NCBI GenBank assembly: GCA_036156195.1
Contig: JAYZUZ010000018.1
Span: 1 to 64,000 of the forward strand
Direction of reading: 5' to 3'
DNA: 64,000 bases
From: Abyssibacter sp036156195
Lineage (GTDB): Bacteria > Pseudomonadota > Gammaproteobacteria > Nevskiales > OUC007
Shown here piece after piece: positions 7,022-16,777 of this stretch. The notes under the pieces were generated by a model. The model made no database searches, was not told where the DNA came from, and saw only the letters and a list, made by a program, of their open reading frames with translations. Each line of letters opens with the position of its first letter. The stretch's first letter is position 1. The translations under genes were made by a program, and so were the position numbers.

Positions 7022-9334
7022 TTAAAAGCCTGTGCCGAAGTTGAGCTGGAAGCGATCCAGTTCGTCGCCCTGCTCGGGGCCGACAGGAATCGCGTAACTC
7101 AGGTCCAGCACACCCAGGAACGGCGTAAACCAGGTGTAGGCCACGCCATAAGAACTGCGCAGTTCGCCGGTTTCAAAATCATCGACTTCGTTGAACACGT
7201 TGCCGATGTCATAGAACACGGACAGGCGCGTGCTCTTGTTGTCGGTCTCCAGCGGCGTCGGAATGATGAGCTCGTTCTGAGCGTAAATCCGGAACTTGCC
7301 ACCAAAGGGATTGTTGAACAGGTTGCGGGGCGTATCGCGCGGGCCGAGGGTGCCGTCCCGATAACCACGCACCGAACGTGAACCACCCGCAAACAGGCGT
7401 TCGTAAGGCGGGATGAGGTCGGTATCCCCGTACCCGTCGGCGACGCCGACCGAGGCGTTGATCTCGCCGAACAGTCCCTTGTAGATCGGCACGTACTGCT
7501 GGAAGTTGTAGAACGCCTTGAACACCTGCAAATCACTGCCAGGCACCGTGAGGTCCAGCGTCAGGCGATGCAGTGCGCCGCGGGTCGCAAAAATGGTGCG
7601 GTTACGCGTATCGCGGATGATGCCCGTGCGCAGTTCCAGGTTGTAGAACTTCGTCCCTTCGGCCACCACAAACTCCAGCACCTCATTGGAGGTGATGTTC
7701 TGGTTGGCAAAGGTTTCGATGGTGACCGCTTCCAGCCCGCCGCCCAGACGAATGGAGGTGTACTCCGACAGCGGGAATCCGTACGTCAGCGATGCGGTGG
7801 CGGTGTTGGTGTCAAAACCGGAACTGAAGCGCACAACCTGCTCGGATTCGCGGTAACGCAAGTCGACCGTGCGGCTGATGCCCTCAGGCGTGGCATAGGG
7901 GTCTGTCCAGCTGCCGGCGATCGAGCGGGAGAACTCGTTCGACTCCACCGATGCGCTGACGCGGTTGCCGGTGCCCAGGAAATTGGAATGCGTCACGCTA
8001 CCGGTGAGCAGGAAGCCTTGAGAGCCCGAGAACCCGACGCCGAGCTGCACGGAGCCGGGCGGGCGCTCGGTGATCTCGAAGACCACATCGACCAGGTCAT
8101 CGGTGCCCGGCACGGGCTGGGTCTCGACCGTGGCGTCTTCGACAAAGGCCAGACGCGCCAAACGGATGCGAGAACGCTCCACGGCGGCCCGGGAGAACAC
8201 GGCCCCTTCAAACTGGCGCATTTCGCGACGCAGGGTTTCGTCCTGTGTCTTGAGGTTGCCGGAGAAGTTGATCCGCCGTACGTACACCCGCGAACCGGGG
8301 TCAACGTACATGCTCAGCTTGACGGTCCGGTCTTCTTCGTTGAGCTCGGGGAGCGGGCGCACATCGGCAAAGGCGTATCCGAAGTTCGACAAGGCATCGC
8401 TGATGCGCTCGGCACCTTCGGTCGCCTCCTTACGGGAGAACGTGTCCCCGGCATCCAGAAGCACCAGACGACGCAGGTAGTCCTCGTTGAGGATCAGATC
8501 GCCGGCAAACTCCAGCGACGACACTGTGTAGGTCTGCCCTTCGCTGACGTTGATCGAAACATAGATGTCCTTCTTGTCCGGCGTCAGCGCAACCTGCACC
8601 GAGTCCACATTGAACTTCAGGTAGCCCCGGTCCAGGTAATACGAGGACAGGGCTTCCAGATCGCCCAGCAACTGCTGCTTGGAGTAGCGATCGGACCGCT
8701 GGAAGAACTTGTAGACGCGGCTGGGTTCAAGCTTGAAGGTATCGAGCAACTCCTCGTCGCTGAACGCCTCGTTGCCGACAATGTTGATCTGTTCGATCTT
8801 GGCAACCCGGCCCTCGGTCACGATGACCTGGATGCTGACGCGATTGTCCGAGACCTCCTCGACTTCGGTCTCGACCTTTACGTCGTAATAGCCGTTGGCG
8901 TAGTACTGGCGCGTCAGCTCCTGCTGCACCTGGTCGAGAATGACTCGGCGAAACAGCTCGCCCTGCTTGAGGCCGGCGGACTCCATGGCCTCGTCGACTT
9001 CCTCGCCCTTGATCTTCTTGTTGCCCTCGATTTCAAACGAGGCAATGGCGGGACGTTCTTCGACGTAGATCAGCAGCGTGTCGCCATCGCGGCCCAACGC
9101 GACATTCTCGAACAACCCTGTCTGGTACAGCGCCCGGAGGGACTGCTGACCTGTGCGGTCATTGAGTTCGTCGCCGTTGGTCACCGGCAGGTATGTGAGG
9201 ATCGTGCCAATTTCCAGGCGTTGCAGCCCCACCGCCTGGATGTCTTCGATCACAAAGCTTTCGTAGGCAGATGCCGCTGCGGACAGAAGGCATGCAACAA
9301 GTGCCCCCAGGATCCGTGGTGTCACGGTTCGCAT
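7022..9334 (-). CDS. bamA: Outer membrane protein assembly factor BamA
   Basis: The essential Omp85 protein that inserts beta-barrel proteins into the outer membrane. The 770 residues have a signal peptide (about 1-22), five POTRA domains (about 23-420; the first starts ESFVIEDIQAVGLQRLEIG) and a 16-strand barrel. The barrel contains the VRGYRDGTLGPRD signature (VRGF-type lid loop) near residue 655 and ends in QLNFGTGF with the C-terminal aromatic expected for BAM recognition. It lies 18 bases downstream of rseP. Confidence 0.97.
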   Translation of the reverse strand: MRTVTPRILGALVACLLSAAASAYESFVIEDIQAVGLQRLEIGTILTYLPVTNGDELNDRTGQQSLRALYQTGLFENVALGRDGDTLLIYVEERPAIASFEIEGNKKIKGEEVDEAMESAGLKQGELFRRVILDQVQQELTRQYYANGYYDVKVETEVEEVSDNRVSIQVIVTEGRVAKIEQINIVGNEAFSDEELLDTFKLEPSRVYKFFQRSDRYSKQQLLGDLEALSSYYLDRGYLKFNVDSVQVALTPDKKDIYVSINVSEGQTYTVSSLEFAGDLILNEDYLRRLVLLDAGDTFSRKEATEGAERISDALSNFGYAFADVRPLPELNEEDRTVKLSMYVDPGSRVYVRRINFSGNLKTQDETLRREMRQFEGAVFSRAAVERSRIRLARLAFVEDATVETQPVPGTDDLVDVVFEITERPPGSVQLGVGFSGSQGFLLTGSVTHSNFLGTGNRVSASVESNEFSRSIAGSWTDPYATPEGISRTVDLRYRESEQVVRFSSGFDTNTATASLTYGFPLSEYTSIRLGGGLEAVTIETFANQNITSNEVLEFVVAEGTKFYNLELRTGIIRDTRNRTIFATRGALHRLTLDLTVPGSDLQVFKAFYNFQQYVPIYKGLFGEINASVGVADGYGDTDLIPPYERLFAGGSRSVRGYRDGTLGPRDTPRNLFNNPFGGKFRIYAQNELIIPTPLETDNKSTRLSVFYDIGNVFNEVDDFETGELRSSYGVAYTWFTPFLGVLDLSYAIPVGPEQGDELDRFQLNFGTGF

Positions 9335-9352
9335 GATGATTCGTACTCGGAT

Positions 9353-10726
9353 TTATCCAATGAGCCGACTGATATCGTTATAGAAGGCCAGGCTCATCAA
9401 CATGAATAGAAGCAGCAGCCCAATCTGCTGGCCGGCCGCCTGAACGGATTCGGAGATCGGGGAGCCCTTCACCAATTCGATCAGATAATACAGCAGATGC
9501 CCGCCATCCAACACGGGCACCGGCAGCAGGTTCAGTACACCCAGGCTGACCGAAACAATAGCCATGAAGCTCAGGAAGGTCACAATCCCTGCCTGCGCCG
9601 AGTACCCCGCGTACTCGGCAATGTGTATGGGACCGGACACATTCTTGACCGACACGTCCCCGGTCACCATGCGCCCGATCATGCGCAGCGTCAGCCAGGA
9701 CATGCGCCAGGTCTGGGAGACGGCCTCGCCGACGGCGGCCAATGGCCCGTGACGCACCTGCACACGCAGGTCGTCATAAAAGCCATCAGGAATCTGCGGC
9801 CCGGCCCCCAGGTAGCCAAAGCGACCGGATTCGTCCTCGCGCTGCTCAAGACGGATCAACCGGCTGAGCCGCTCGCCGTCTCGCAGTATCACCACTTCGA
9901 CCGCCGCCCCGGGATGCGCCCTCACCCAATCGCGCATCTGCCGCCAGGTGTCAAAGGACTCCCCATCCATGGACACCACCTTGTCACCCGCCTGCAAGCC
10001 CGCGCGAGCAGCCGGCAGATCTGCCACCACATCGCCCAGCACGGGCGGCACCTCAAAGGTCGGCGTGGTCAGACCCAGCGCATCAAACAGTCGCTGGGGG
10101 TCTGCGCTCACCCCGGAAAAATCCAGGGTGGTTGATTCGGTAAGCCCCGCCGCCGTCTGGACCTGCACGGGCACCGGGCGGCCAGTGAGTGCAACCTCGA
10201 TCAGTCGAGGCCGCAGCTGATCCCAGCTCTGCACCGGCTCACCGCCCACTGCGGTCACAACCATGCCCTGCTCCAGGCCGGCCTCGGCGGCCAGCGTGCC
10301 CTCGGGCACGGGACCCAGCTCGGGTTTCAATGCGGTGGATCCGACGACAAACACCAGCCAGTAGGCTGCGATGGCCAGGATGAAATTGGCGCCGGGTCCG
10401 GCCGCCACAATGCAAATCCGCTTCCACACCGGTTGCACGTTAAAGGCCATCGGCCGGTCGGCATCCGCAACTGGCCCTTCGCGCTCATCCAGCATCTTGA
10501 CGTAGCCGCCCAGCGGGATGGCGGAGATCGCGTACTCGACACCGCTGGTGGGCGAGACACGCGACCAAAGCGGCCGACCGAACCCGATGGAATAACGCAG
10601 CACCTTGACGCCCAGCTTGCGCGCCACCCAAAAGTGCCCGAACTCATGGAACGCCACGAGCGCGCCCAGTGCGACGATGAACGCAATGGCCGAAACCAAG
10701 ACGTTGCTGAACGGTAAATCAAGCAT
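9353..10726 (-). CDS. rseP: Site-2 intramembrane protease RseP
   Basis: A 457-residue inner-membrane zinc protease of the sigma-E envelope stress cascade; it cuts the anti-sigma factor after DegS. The zinc motif is in VAFHEFGHFWVARKLG in the first TM segment, and the third ligand is in LLPVPVLDGGHLLYY near the C-terminus. Two PDZ domains lie between (about 115-200 and 205-290). The start overlaps the end of dxr by 8 bases. Confidence 0.96.
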   Translation of the reverse strand: MLDLPFSNVLVSAIAFIVALGALVAFHEFGHFWVARKLGVKVLRYSIGFGRPLWSRVSPTSGVEYAISAIPLGGYVKMLDEREGPVADADRPMAFNVQPVWKRICIVAAGPGANFILAIAAYWLVFVVGSTALKPELGPVPEGTLAAEAGLEQGMVVTAVGGEPVQSWDQLRPRLIEVALTGRPVPVQVQTAAGLTESTTLDFSGVSADPQRLFDALGLTTPTFEVPPVLGDVVADLPAARAGLQAGDKVVSMDGESFDTWRQMRDWVRAHPGAAVEVVILRDGERLSRLIRLEQREDESGRFGYLGAGPQIPDGFYDDLRVQVRHGPLAAVGEAVSQTWRMSWLTLRMIGRMVTGDVSVKNVSGPIHIAEYAGYSAQAGIVTFLSFMAIVSVSLGVLNLLPVPVLDGGHLLYYLIELVKGSPISESVQAAGQQIGLLLLFMLMSLAFYNDISRLIG

Positions 10727-11921
10727 GGTGCCTTCGACCCTCGCGCTGGCGGATTAATTCCCCGGTCAGCCGACGAATGTCGGCATCCAGCGCCACGATG
10801 CTATCGACATCGTTCGGCGAGTCCAGATGTCCTGACTGCTGCATAGCCCGGTCGATGACTTCGGCAATGGTTGTGAACTGAATCGCGCCACCGAGAAACG
10901 CCTGGACGGCGACTTCGTTGGCCGCATTCAGCACCAGGGGTGCGGCGCCTCCGGCAACCAGTGCCTCCTGCGCCAGCCGCAGGCAGGGAAAGCGCTCCAG
11001 GTCCGGCGCTCGAAAATCCAGCGGGCCTGCGCTGACCAGGTCCAGCGGCTTAACGCCCCCGTCCAACCGCTCAGGCCAGGCCATGCCATAGACGATCGGG
11101 GTGCGCATATCGGGTTGCCCCATCTGCGCGAGGACAGACCCGTCGTCCATGCGCACCATCGAATGCACAACGCTTTGCGGGTGAATGACCACGCGGATCT
11201 GCTCCGCAGGCAGGCCAAACAGCCAGGCGGCCTCAATCACCTCCAGCCCTTTGTTCATCATGGTCGCCGAATCGACGCTGATCTTGCGGCCCATCTCCCA
11301 ATTCGGGTGCGCGCAGGCATCATCCGGTGACTTTCCGGGCAGGGCCGACAAGGGCGTGTCCAGAAAGGGCCCGCCCGAGGCGGTGAGCAGAATCTCCGTC
11401 ACACCCGGCAAGGGTGCGCCGCAGCGGTACGCGCCGGGCATGCATTGGAAGATGGCGTTGTGCTCGCTGTCGATCGGCAGCAACTCCGCGCCACTGGCTG
11501 CGATGGCGTCCATGAGCAGCCGCCCCGACATCACCAGAGACTCCTTGTTCGCCAGCAGGACCCGCTTGCCGCAATGCGCCGCCGCCAGCGTCGGCAGCAG
11601 CCCGGCCGCACCGACGATCGCGGCCATGACCTGCTCCGCCTCCTGGCATTCGGCGACGGCAAGTAGCCCGGCAGGCCCGGCCAGCACTTCGGTGGGCAGA
11701 CCCTGCGAACGCAGTTCGACAGCCAACTGTGCGGCGGCCTGCGAATCCGCCATAGCGGCAATCGCGGGACGATGCCGACGGCAGATCGCTGCCAGCCCAT
11801 CCACGTCCCGATTCGCCGACACGGCCACGCAGCGAAAGCGGTCGGGATGGCGTTCGATGACGTCCAGTGTGCTGGCGCCGATACTCCCGGTGGCCCCGAG
11901 AATCGCAACCCCCGTGGTCAT
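10719..11921 (-). CDS. dxr: 1-deoxy-D-xylulose 5-phosphate reductoisomerase
   Basis: Converts DXP to MEP with NADPH, the committed step of bacterial isoprenoid synthesis. The 400 residues show the NADPH loop ILGATGSIGASTLDVI, LANKESLVMSG, PIDSEHNAIFQCM (metal site), TASGGPF and HPNWEMGRKISVDSATMMNK. It overlaps cdsA by 4 bases. This is the canonical enzyme; note that a DRL-like protein is encoded at 52383-53690 in the same window. Confidence 0.98.
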   Translation of the reverse strand: MTTGVAILGATGSIGASTLDVIERHPDRFRCVAVSANRDVDGLAAICRRHRPAIAAMADSQAAAQLAVELRSQGLPTEVLAGPAGLLAVAECQEAEQVMAAIVGAAGLLPTLAAAHCGKRVLLANKESLVMSGRLLMDAIAASGAELLPIDSEHNAIFQCMPGAYRCGAPLPGVTEILLTASGGPFLDTPLSALPGKSPDDACAHPNWEMGRKISVDSATMMNKGLEVIEAAWLFGLPAEQIRVVIHPQSVVHSMVRMDDGSVLAQMGQPDMRTPIVYGMAWPERLDGGVKPLDLVSAGPLDFRAPDLERFPCLRLAQEALVAGGAAPLVLNAANEVAVQAFLGGAIQFTTIAEVIDRAMQQSGHLDSPNDVDSIVALDADIRRLTGELIRQREGRRHHA

Positions 11922-12745
11922 GCCCCCAACCAGCGCAAACCCAGTGCGAGAACAGGCGCAGCCGCGAACAGACTGTCGAGACGATCCAGGATGCCGCCGT
12001 GACCTGGCAGGAGTTGCCCGGTGTCCTTCACCTTGGCCTGGCGCTTGAACATGCTGATGCTCAGGTCACCCACAACGGAAAATGCGACAGCCACAAGACA
12101 CACCAGCACGAACCCCGGCAAACCCCAGGCACCTGTCGGCAACAGGAACAGACCGGTCAGCACCGCAATAAGCCCCGCTGCCGCGAACCCGCCGACAAAG
12201 CCTTCCCAGGTCTTGCCGGGACTGATGCTCGGCGCCAGCTTGCGTCGACCGAAACGATGCCCCGCGAAATACGCACCGGTATCTGCCGCCCAGACCAGCG
12301 CCAGCAACAGCAGCACATGGAGCGGACCAGAGTAGCCGGGATGCCCATGCAACAACATCACGGCGAGGTAGGCCGGAATGAACATGAGCCACCCGGACGC
12401 TGCTGCCATGGCAGGCTGCACGCGGCCGTCGCGGAACACTGCAGGATAGGCCTTGAGCCAGCCGGCGGCGAAAATCCACCAGCCGCAACCCAGTAGCAGC
12501 GTCCCGTCAACGATGAGGCTGCCCTTGTCCAGACCAAATGCGGCAATGAGCAAGGCCGCCGACACGGCGGTGAAAGTCGCGTGCCAGGAGGTTTCGGTTA
12601 GCGCACTCAGGCGCACCCACTCCTCGGCAGCCAGCAACAGGACCAGCGCGATAATGGCGCCCACAGCCCAGGCTGGCCCAAACCAGATCAGCGCCAACGC
12701 GATGGGTGCCAGCACGACGGCGGTGGCGATTCGTTTCCAGAGCAT
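11918..12745 (-). CDS. cdsA: Phosphatidate cytidylyltransferase
   Basis: Makes CDP-diacylglycerol from phosphatidate and CTP at the inner membrane. The protein is 275 residues with about eight hydrophobic segments and the family signature in SISMFKRQAKVKDTG followed by LPGHGGILDRLDS. I chose the ATG at 12745 (MLWKRIATAVV) because it overlaps the uppS stop codon and starts directly at the first TM segment; an upstream reading start would add 18 residues of uppS-overlapping sequence. Confidence 0.95.
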   Translation of the reverse strand: MLWKRIATAVVLAPIALALIWFGPAWAVGAIIALVLLLAAEEWVRLSALTETSWHATFTAVSAALLIAAFGLDKGSLIVDGTLLLGCGWWIFAAGWLKAYPAVFRDGRVQPAMAAASGWLMFIPAYLAVMLLHGHPGYSGPLHVLLLLALVWAADTGAYFAGHRFGRRKLAPSISPGKTWEGFVGGFAAAGLIAVLTGLFLLPTGAWGLPGFVLVCLVAVAFSVVGDLSISMFKRQAKVKDTGQLLPGHGGILDRLDSLFAAAPVLALGLRWLGA

Positions 12746-13488
12746 CAGGAACTGGCCTCCAGCAAGCCACCGAAGCGGCGCTCGCGATCCGCAAACCATG
12801 CCAGGGCTTCGACGAGCGTCTCGCCGTTAAAATCGGGCCACAGCACCGGCGAAAAATACAGCTCGGTATAGGCGAGGTCCCATAACAGGAAGTTGCTCAC
12901 GCGCTGGTCGCCTCCGGTGCGGATGAACAGATCAGGATCGGGCCAATCCCCCAGATCCCGGTACCGACCCAGCAGTTCTTCATCGATGTCGGATGGATTG
13001 ACCTGTCCGGAGACAACGTCCTGGGCCAGTCGCTTTGCAGCACGTGCCAGATCGTCTCGGCCACCGTAGCCAACCGCGATGGCGAGCTGCAACCGGCTGT
13101 TGGCGGCCGTGAGCGCCTCGGCCTTGGCCATGCGTTCACGCAGGGCCGGCGCAAGCCGGCTGTGGTCCCCGATGAAACGCAGGCGCACGCCGTTGTCGTG
13201 CAGTTCCGCCACCTCGCGGTCCAGCGCACGCATGAACAACTCCATGAGCACGCGGACTTCCTGCAGCGGACGCGACCAGTTCTCACTGGAGAACGCGAAC
13301 ACGGTCACGTAGCCCAGCTTGGAACGAATACTTTGCTCGACCAGGGCCCGCAGGGCTTTGACACCTGCCCGGTGCCCCGCGGTACGGGGCTGCCCGCGAC
13401 GGCGGGCCCATCGGCCGTTGCCGTCCATGATGACGGCGACATGTTGAGGAATAGACACGACGTTCGACGTCTGCTCCGGCTGCGTCAA
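12745..13488 (-). CDS. uppS: Undecaprenyl diphosphate synthase
   Basis: A cis-prenyltransferase that makes the C55 carrier lipid for peptidoglycan and LPS. The 247 residues contain HVAVIMDGNGRWARRRG (catalytic Asp), VFAFSSENWSRP, and the C-terminal DLFIRTGGDQRVSNFLLWDL. One position departs from the usual GGExRxSNF pattern (Asp for Glu). Its stop is shared with the cdsA start and it lies 5 bases after frr. Confidence 0.97.
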   Translation of the reverse strand: MTQPEQTSNVVSIPQHVAVIMDGNGRWARRRGQPRTAGHRAGVKALRALVEQSIRSKLGYVTVFAFSSENWSRPLQEVRVLMELFMRALDREVAELHDNGVRLRFIGDHSRLAPALRERMAKAEALTAANSRLQLAIAVGYGGRDDLARAAKRLAQDVVSGQVNPSDIDEELLGRYRDLGDWPDPDLFIRTGGDQRVSNFLLWDLAYTELYFSPVLWPDFNGETLVEALAWFADRERRFGGLLEASS

Positions 13489-13493
13489 CCGGC

Positions 13494-14051
13494 TCAGACG
13501 GCCATCATCTCCTCTTCTTTTGCGGCCAGCTTGGCATCCACCTTGGCGACATGTTCGTCGGTGATCTTCTGGATGTCCTGCTCGGACCGGCGCAGATCGT
13601 CCTCGGAGATCTCGCCTTCCTTCTGCAACTCCTTGAGATCGGAGTTGGCGTCGCGACGCACGTTGCGGATGGCCACACGTGCGCTCTCTGCTTCGGCACG
13701 GACCACCTTGACCAGGTCGCGGCGGCGCTCTTCCGTCAGCGGCGGCAGCACAATGCGGATCACCGTGCCCGCCGTATTCGGATTGAGGCCCAGGTCAGAC
13801 TTCATCAGCGCCTTTTCGATGGGCGCGACCATGGTCTTTTCCCAGGGCTGGATGGTCAGTGTGCGCGCATCTTCACTGGTGATGTTCGCGGCCTGTGACA
13901 GCGGCACGTCTGAACCATAGTAGTCCACGGTGACATGGTCGAGCAGACTGGGATGCGCCCGCCCGGTGCGAATCTTGGTGAATTCCTGCTGCAGCACGTC
14001 AATGCTCTTGCTCATGCGCTGCGCAGCATCTTTCAGGATGTCCTGGATCAT
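13494..14051 (-). CDS. frr: Ribosome recycling factor
   Basis: Splits post-termination ribosomes together with EF-G. The 185 residues are the usual length, with the start DILKDAAQRMSKSIDVLQQE, the RTGRAHPSLLDHV segment and the long helical bundle ending in DEHVAKVDAKLAAKEEE. Overlaps pyrH by 4 bases. Confidence 0.98.
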   Translation of the reverse strand: MIQDILKDAAQRMSKSIDVLQQEFTKIRTGRAHPSLLDHVTVDYYGSDVPLSQAANITSEDARTLTIQPWEKTMVAPIEKALMKSDLGLNPNTAGTVIRIVLPPLTEERRRDLVKVVRAEAESARVAIRNVRRDANSDLKELQKEGEISEDDLRRSEQDIQKITDEHVAKVDAKLAAKEEEMMAV

Positions 14052-14776
14052 TCGTTGGTCCCGTCTACCAGAGTGCCGACGCTGGTATCGCCGGTCACGA
14101 TTTTCATGAGGTCACCGTCTGCGGTCATGTCGTAAACACGCAGCGGCACCTTGTGGTCCCGACACAGCACGATGGCGGTTTGATCCATCACCTTCAGACG
14201 CTGGTCGAGCACCTCGTCGTAAGTCACGCGATCGTAACGCGTTGCGGTGGGGTCGCGCATGGGGTCGGCCGAATAAACGCCGTCGACCTTGGTGGCCTTG
14301 AGCATGAGGTCCGCATCGATCTCGATGGCCCGCAGACTGGCCGCAGAGTCGGTGGTGAAGAAGGGGTTGCCCGTGCCTGCGGCAAACACCACCACCCGGC
14401 CCTTCTCGAGGTGGCGAATCGCGCGCCGGCGAATGTACTCCTCACAGACCTGGTTGATGCGAATGGCCGACATGACACGCACCTTGCGCCCCGCACGCTC
14501 GATCGCATCCTGCAGCGCCAGTGCATTGATGACGGTGGCCAACATACCCATGTGGTCGCCTGTGACGCGGTCCATGCCGCCACCAGCCAGACCTTCGCCA
14601 CGAAAGATATTGCCGCCGCCGACTACGATGGCGACTTCGACGCCGATGTCCATGACCTCACACACCTGGCGTGCGAGCTGAGAGAGCACCTCGGACGAGA
14701 TTCCGAAATCGGAATCACCCAGCAAGGCCTCGCCGGAAAACTTGAGCAGAATCCGCTTATGGACAGGTTCGGGCAT
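14048..14776 (-). CDS. pyrH: Uridylate kinase
   Basis: Phosphorylates UMP to UDP; hexameric amino-acid-kinase-fold enzyme. Shown by RILLKFSGEALLGD, VVGGGNIFRGEGLA, DHMGMLATVINALALQ and a C-terminal LMKIVTGDTSVGTLV. I chose the ATG at 14776 (MPEPVHKR), six bases after a GGAG; an ATG two codons upstream is also possible, while a start at 14851 would add unrelated N-terminal sequence. 242 residues. Confidence 0.96.
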   Translation of the reverse strand: MPEPVHKRILLKFSGEALLGDSDFGISSEVLSQLARQVCEVMDIGVEVAIVVGGGNIFRGEGLAGGGMDRVTGDHMGMLATVINALALQDAIERAGRKVRVMSAIRINQVCEEYIRRRAIRHLEKGRVVVFAAGTGNPFFTTDSAASLRAIEIDADLMLKATKVDGVYSADPMRDPTATRYDRVTYDEVLDQRLKVMDQTAIVLCRDHKVPLRVYDMTADGDLMKIVTGDTSVGTLVDGTNE

Positions 14777-14866
14777 CGACATCTCCAGTGGTTGAGCGGC
14801 GCGGGTCTGTTGCCCCGGCCCGGGCACGCCGCAAGTGGCCGGTGATTTCACCCGATCCTGCCGGGC

Positions 14867-14894
14867 AAAAAAAGGCCCCGGAGTCCGGGGCCTT
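14867..14894 (-). terminator. Intrinsic terminator after tsf
   Basis: A perfect 10-bp stem (AAGGCCCCGG / CCGGGGCCTT, 14872-14881 and 14885-14894) with a 3-base loop. On the minus strand it is followed by seven T (plus A-run 14867-14873). It ends rpsB-tsf transcription and separates it from pyrH. Confidence 0.9.
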
Positions 14895-14906
14895 GACGAT
14901 CAGCCG

Positions 14907-15779
14907 TTAGGCTGAGGCGCGGGCCTGAGCCATCACCTCTTCAGCAAAGTTCGATTCTTCCTTCTCGATGCCTTCGCCGACCTCGAACCGGACAAATCCG
15001 GTGACCGTTGCGCCCGCTGCCTTAAGCAGCTTGGCCACGGTCTGGTCAGGGTCCTTGACGAAGGGCTGACCCAGCAGCGTGATCTCGCCGAGGTACTTGT
15101 TCAGGCGACCGACGATCATCTTCTCAATGATCTCCGGCGGCTTGCCACTGTCAGCAGCCTGCGCAATGAGAATCTCCTTCTCGCGCTCACGGACCTCAGC
15201 CGGGACATCATCCGCCGACACGAATTCCGGCTTGCTGGCGGCCACGTGCATGGCCAGATCACGGGCCAGCGCCTCGTCACCACCGGTCAGGCCGATGATC
15301 ACGCCAATCCGCTCACCGTGCAGGTAGTGTGCGACCACATCGCCGCCTTCCAGCGTGGCGAAGCGACGGATGTTGATGTTCTCACCCACATTGGCGATGA
15401 GGTTACGGCGACGCTCATCGAAGGTCTCGCCGTTCACGCTTGCCGAGGACAGCGCCTCAACATCTGCAATATCGCCACCGACCACAGCCTTGGCCGCGTC
15501 GTCAGCCAATGCGACCAGACCGTCGTTCTTGGCGACAAAGTCGGTTTCGCAGTTGACTTCAACGATGGCAGCACGCGTGCCGTCAACGGCCACGCGAACG
15601 ATGCCTTCGGCCGCAACGCGCGAGGCCTTCTTGTCAGCCTTGGCCTGGCCTTCCTTACGCATCTTCTCGATGGCGGCCTCGATGTCGCCATCGGTGGCCT
15701 GCAGCGCGCGCTTGCAGTCCATCATCGCGGCGCCGGAGCGCTCGCGCAGTTCCTTCACTTGTGCAGCTGTAATAGCCAT
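14907..15779 (-). CDS. tsf: Elongation factor Ts
   Basis: Nucleotide exchange factor for EF-Tu. The 290 residues start with ITAAQVKELRERSGAAMMDC, the N-terminal EF-Tu contact domain, followed by VNCETDFVAKND and core subdomains. It lies 20 bases after rpsB and before a strong terminator, so rpsB-tsf is a two-gene unit. Confidence 0.98.
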   Translation of the reverse strand: MAITAAQVKELRERSGAAMMDCKRALQATDGDIEAAIEKMRKEGQAKADKKASRVAAEGIVRVAVDGTRAAIVEVNCETDFVAKNDGLVALADDAAKAVVGGDIADVEALSSASVNGETFDERRRNLIANVGENINIRRFATLEGGDVVAHYLHGERIGVIIGLTGGDEALARDLAMHVAASKPEFVSADDVPAEVREREKEILIAQAADSGKPPEIIEKMIVGRLNKYLGEITLLGQPFVKDPDQTVAKLLKAAGATVTGFVRFEVGEGIEKEESNFAEEVMAQARASA

Positions 15780-15799
15780 TTCGACTCCGGAATATTCGA

Positions 15800-16552
<753 letters not shown>

Positions 16553-16741
16553 GTTGATTTCCTATTTGTACGGGGTTGGGCCTCCACGCTGCCCGCCATG
16601 CCGATCCCGCGAACGGGACACCCCGCATGACGTTGTATGGAGCGTGTGAGAAGTCGGATTGCCACCGGAAAGACGACACCTGAGGCGTCGAATTGCCTTT
16701 GCGGCGCGCGATTTATACCATAACGGCCTGAATGAATCCAA
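16553..16741 (-). promoter_or_regulatory. rpsB promoter and leader
   Basis: On the minus strand a -35-like TTGGAT (plus 16736-16741) and a -10 TATAAA (plus 16712-16717) are 18 bases apart. The transcript would carry a leader of about 150 bases before rpsB. In enterobacteria this place holds the S2-binding t44/tff leader that represses rpsB-tsf; position fits, but I could not verify the fold. Confidence 0.6.
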
Positions 16742-16763
16742 GCGCCCACCCGGGCGCTTTTTT
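16740..16763 (+). terminator. Terminator-like hairpin upstream of map
   Basis: An 8-bp stem AAGCGCCC / GGGCGCTT (16740-16747 and 16752-16759) with a 4-base loop runs into six T (16758-16763) on the plus strand. It ends 14 bases before the map start codon. No plus-strand gene lies to the left, so it would stop either a short leader RNA or antisense read-through from the rpsB region. It also overlaps the rpsB -35 element. Confidence 0.6.
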
Positions 16764-16777
16764 ACTCTGGACCCTGC

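Noticed and set aside
7568..9409. 613-codon plus-strand frame opposite bamA
   Set aside because: Antisense shadow of bamA; sequence is low in domain-like features.
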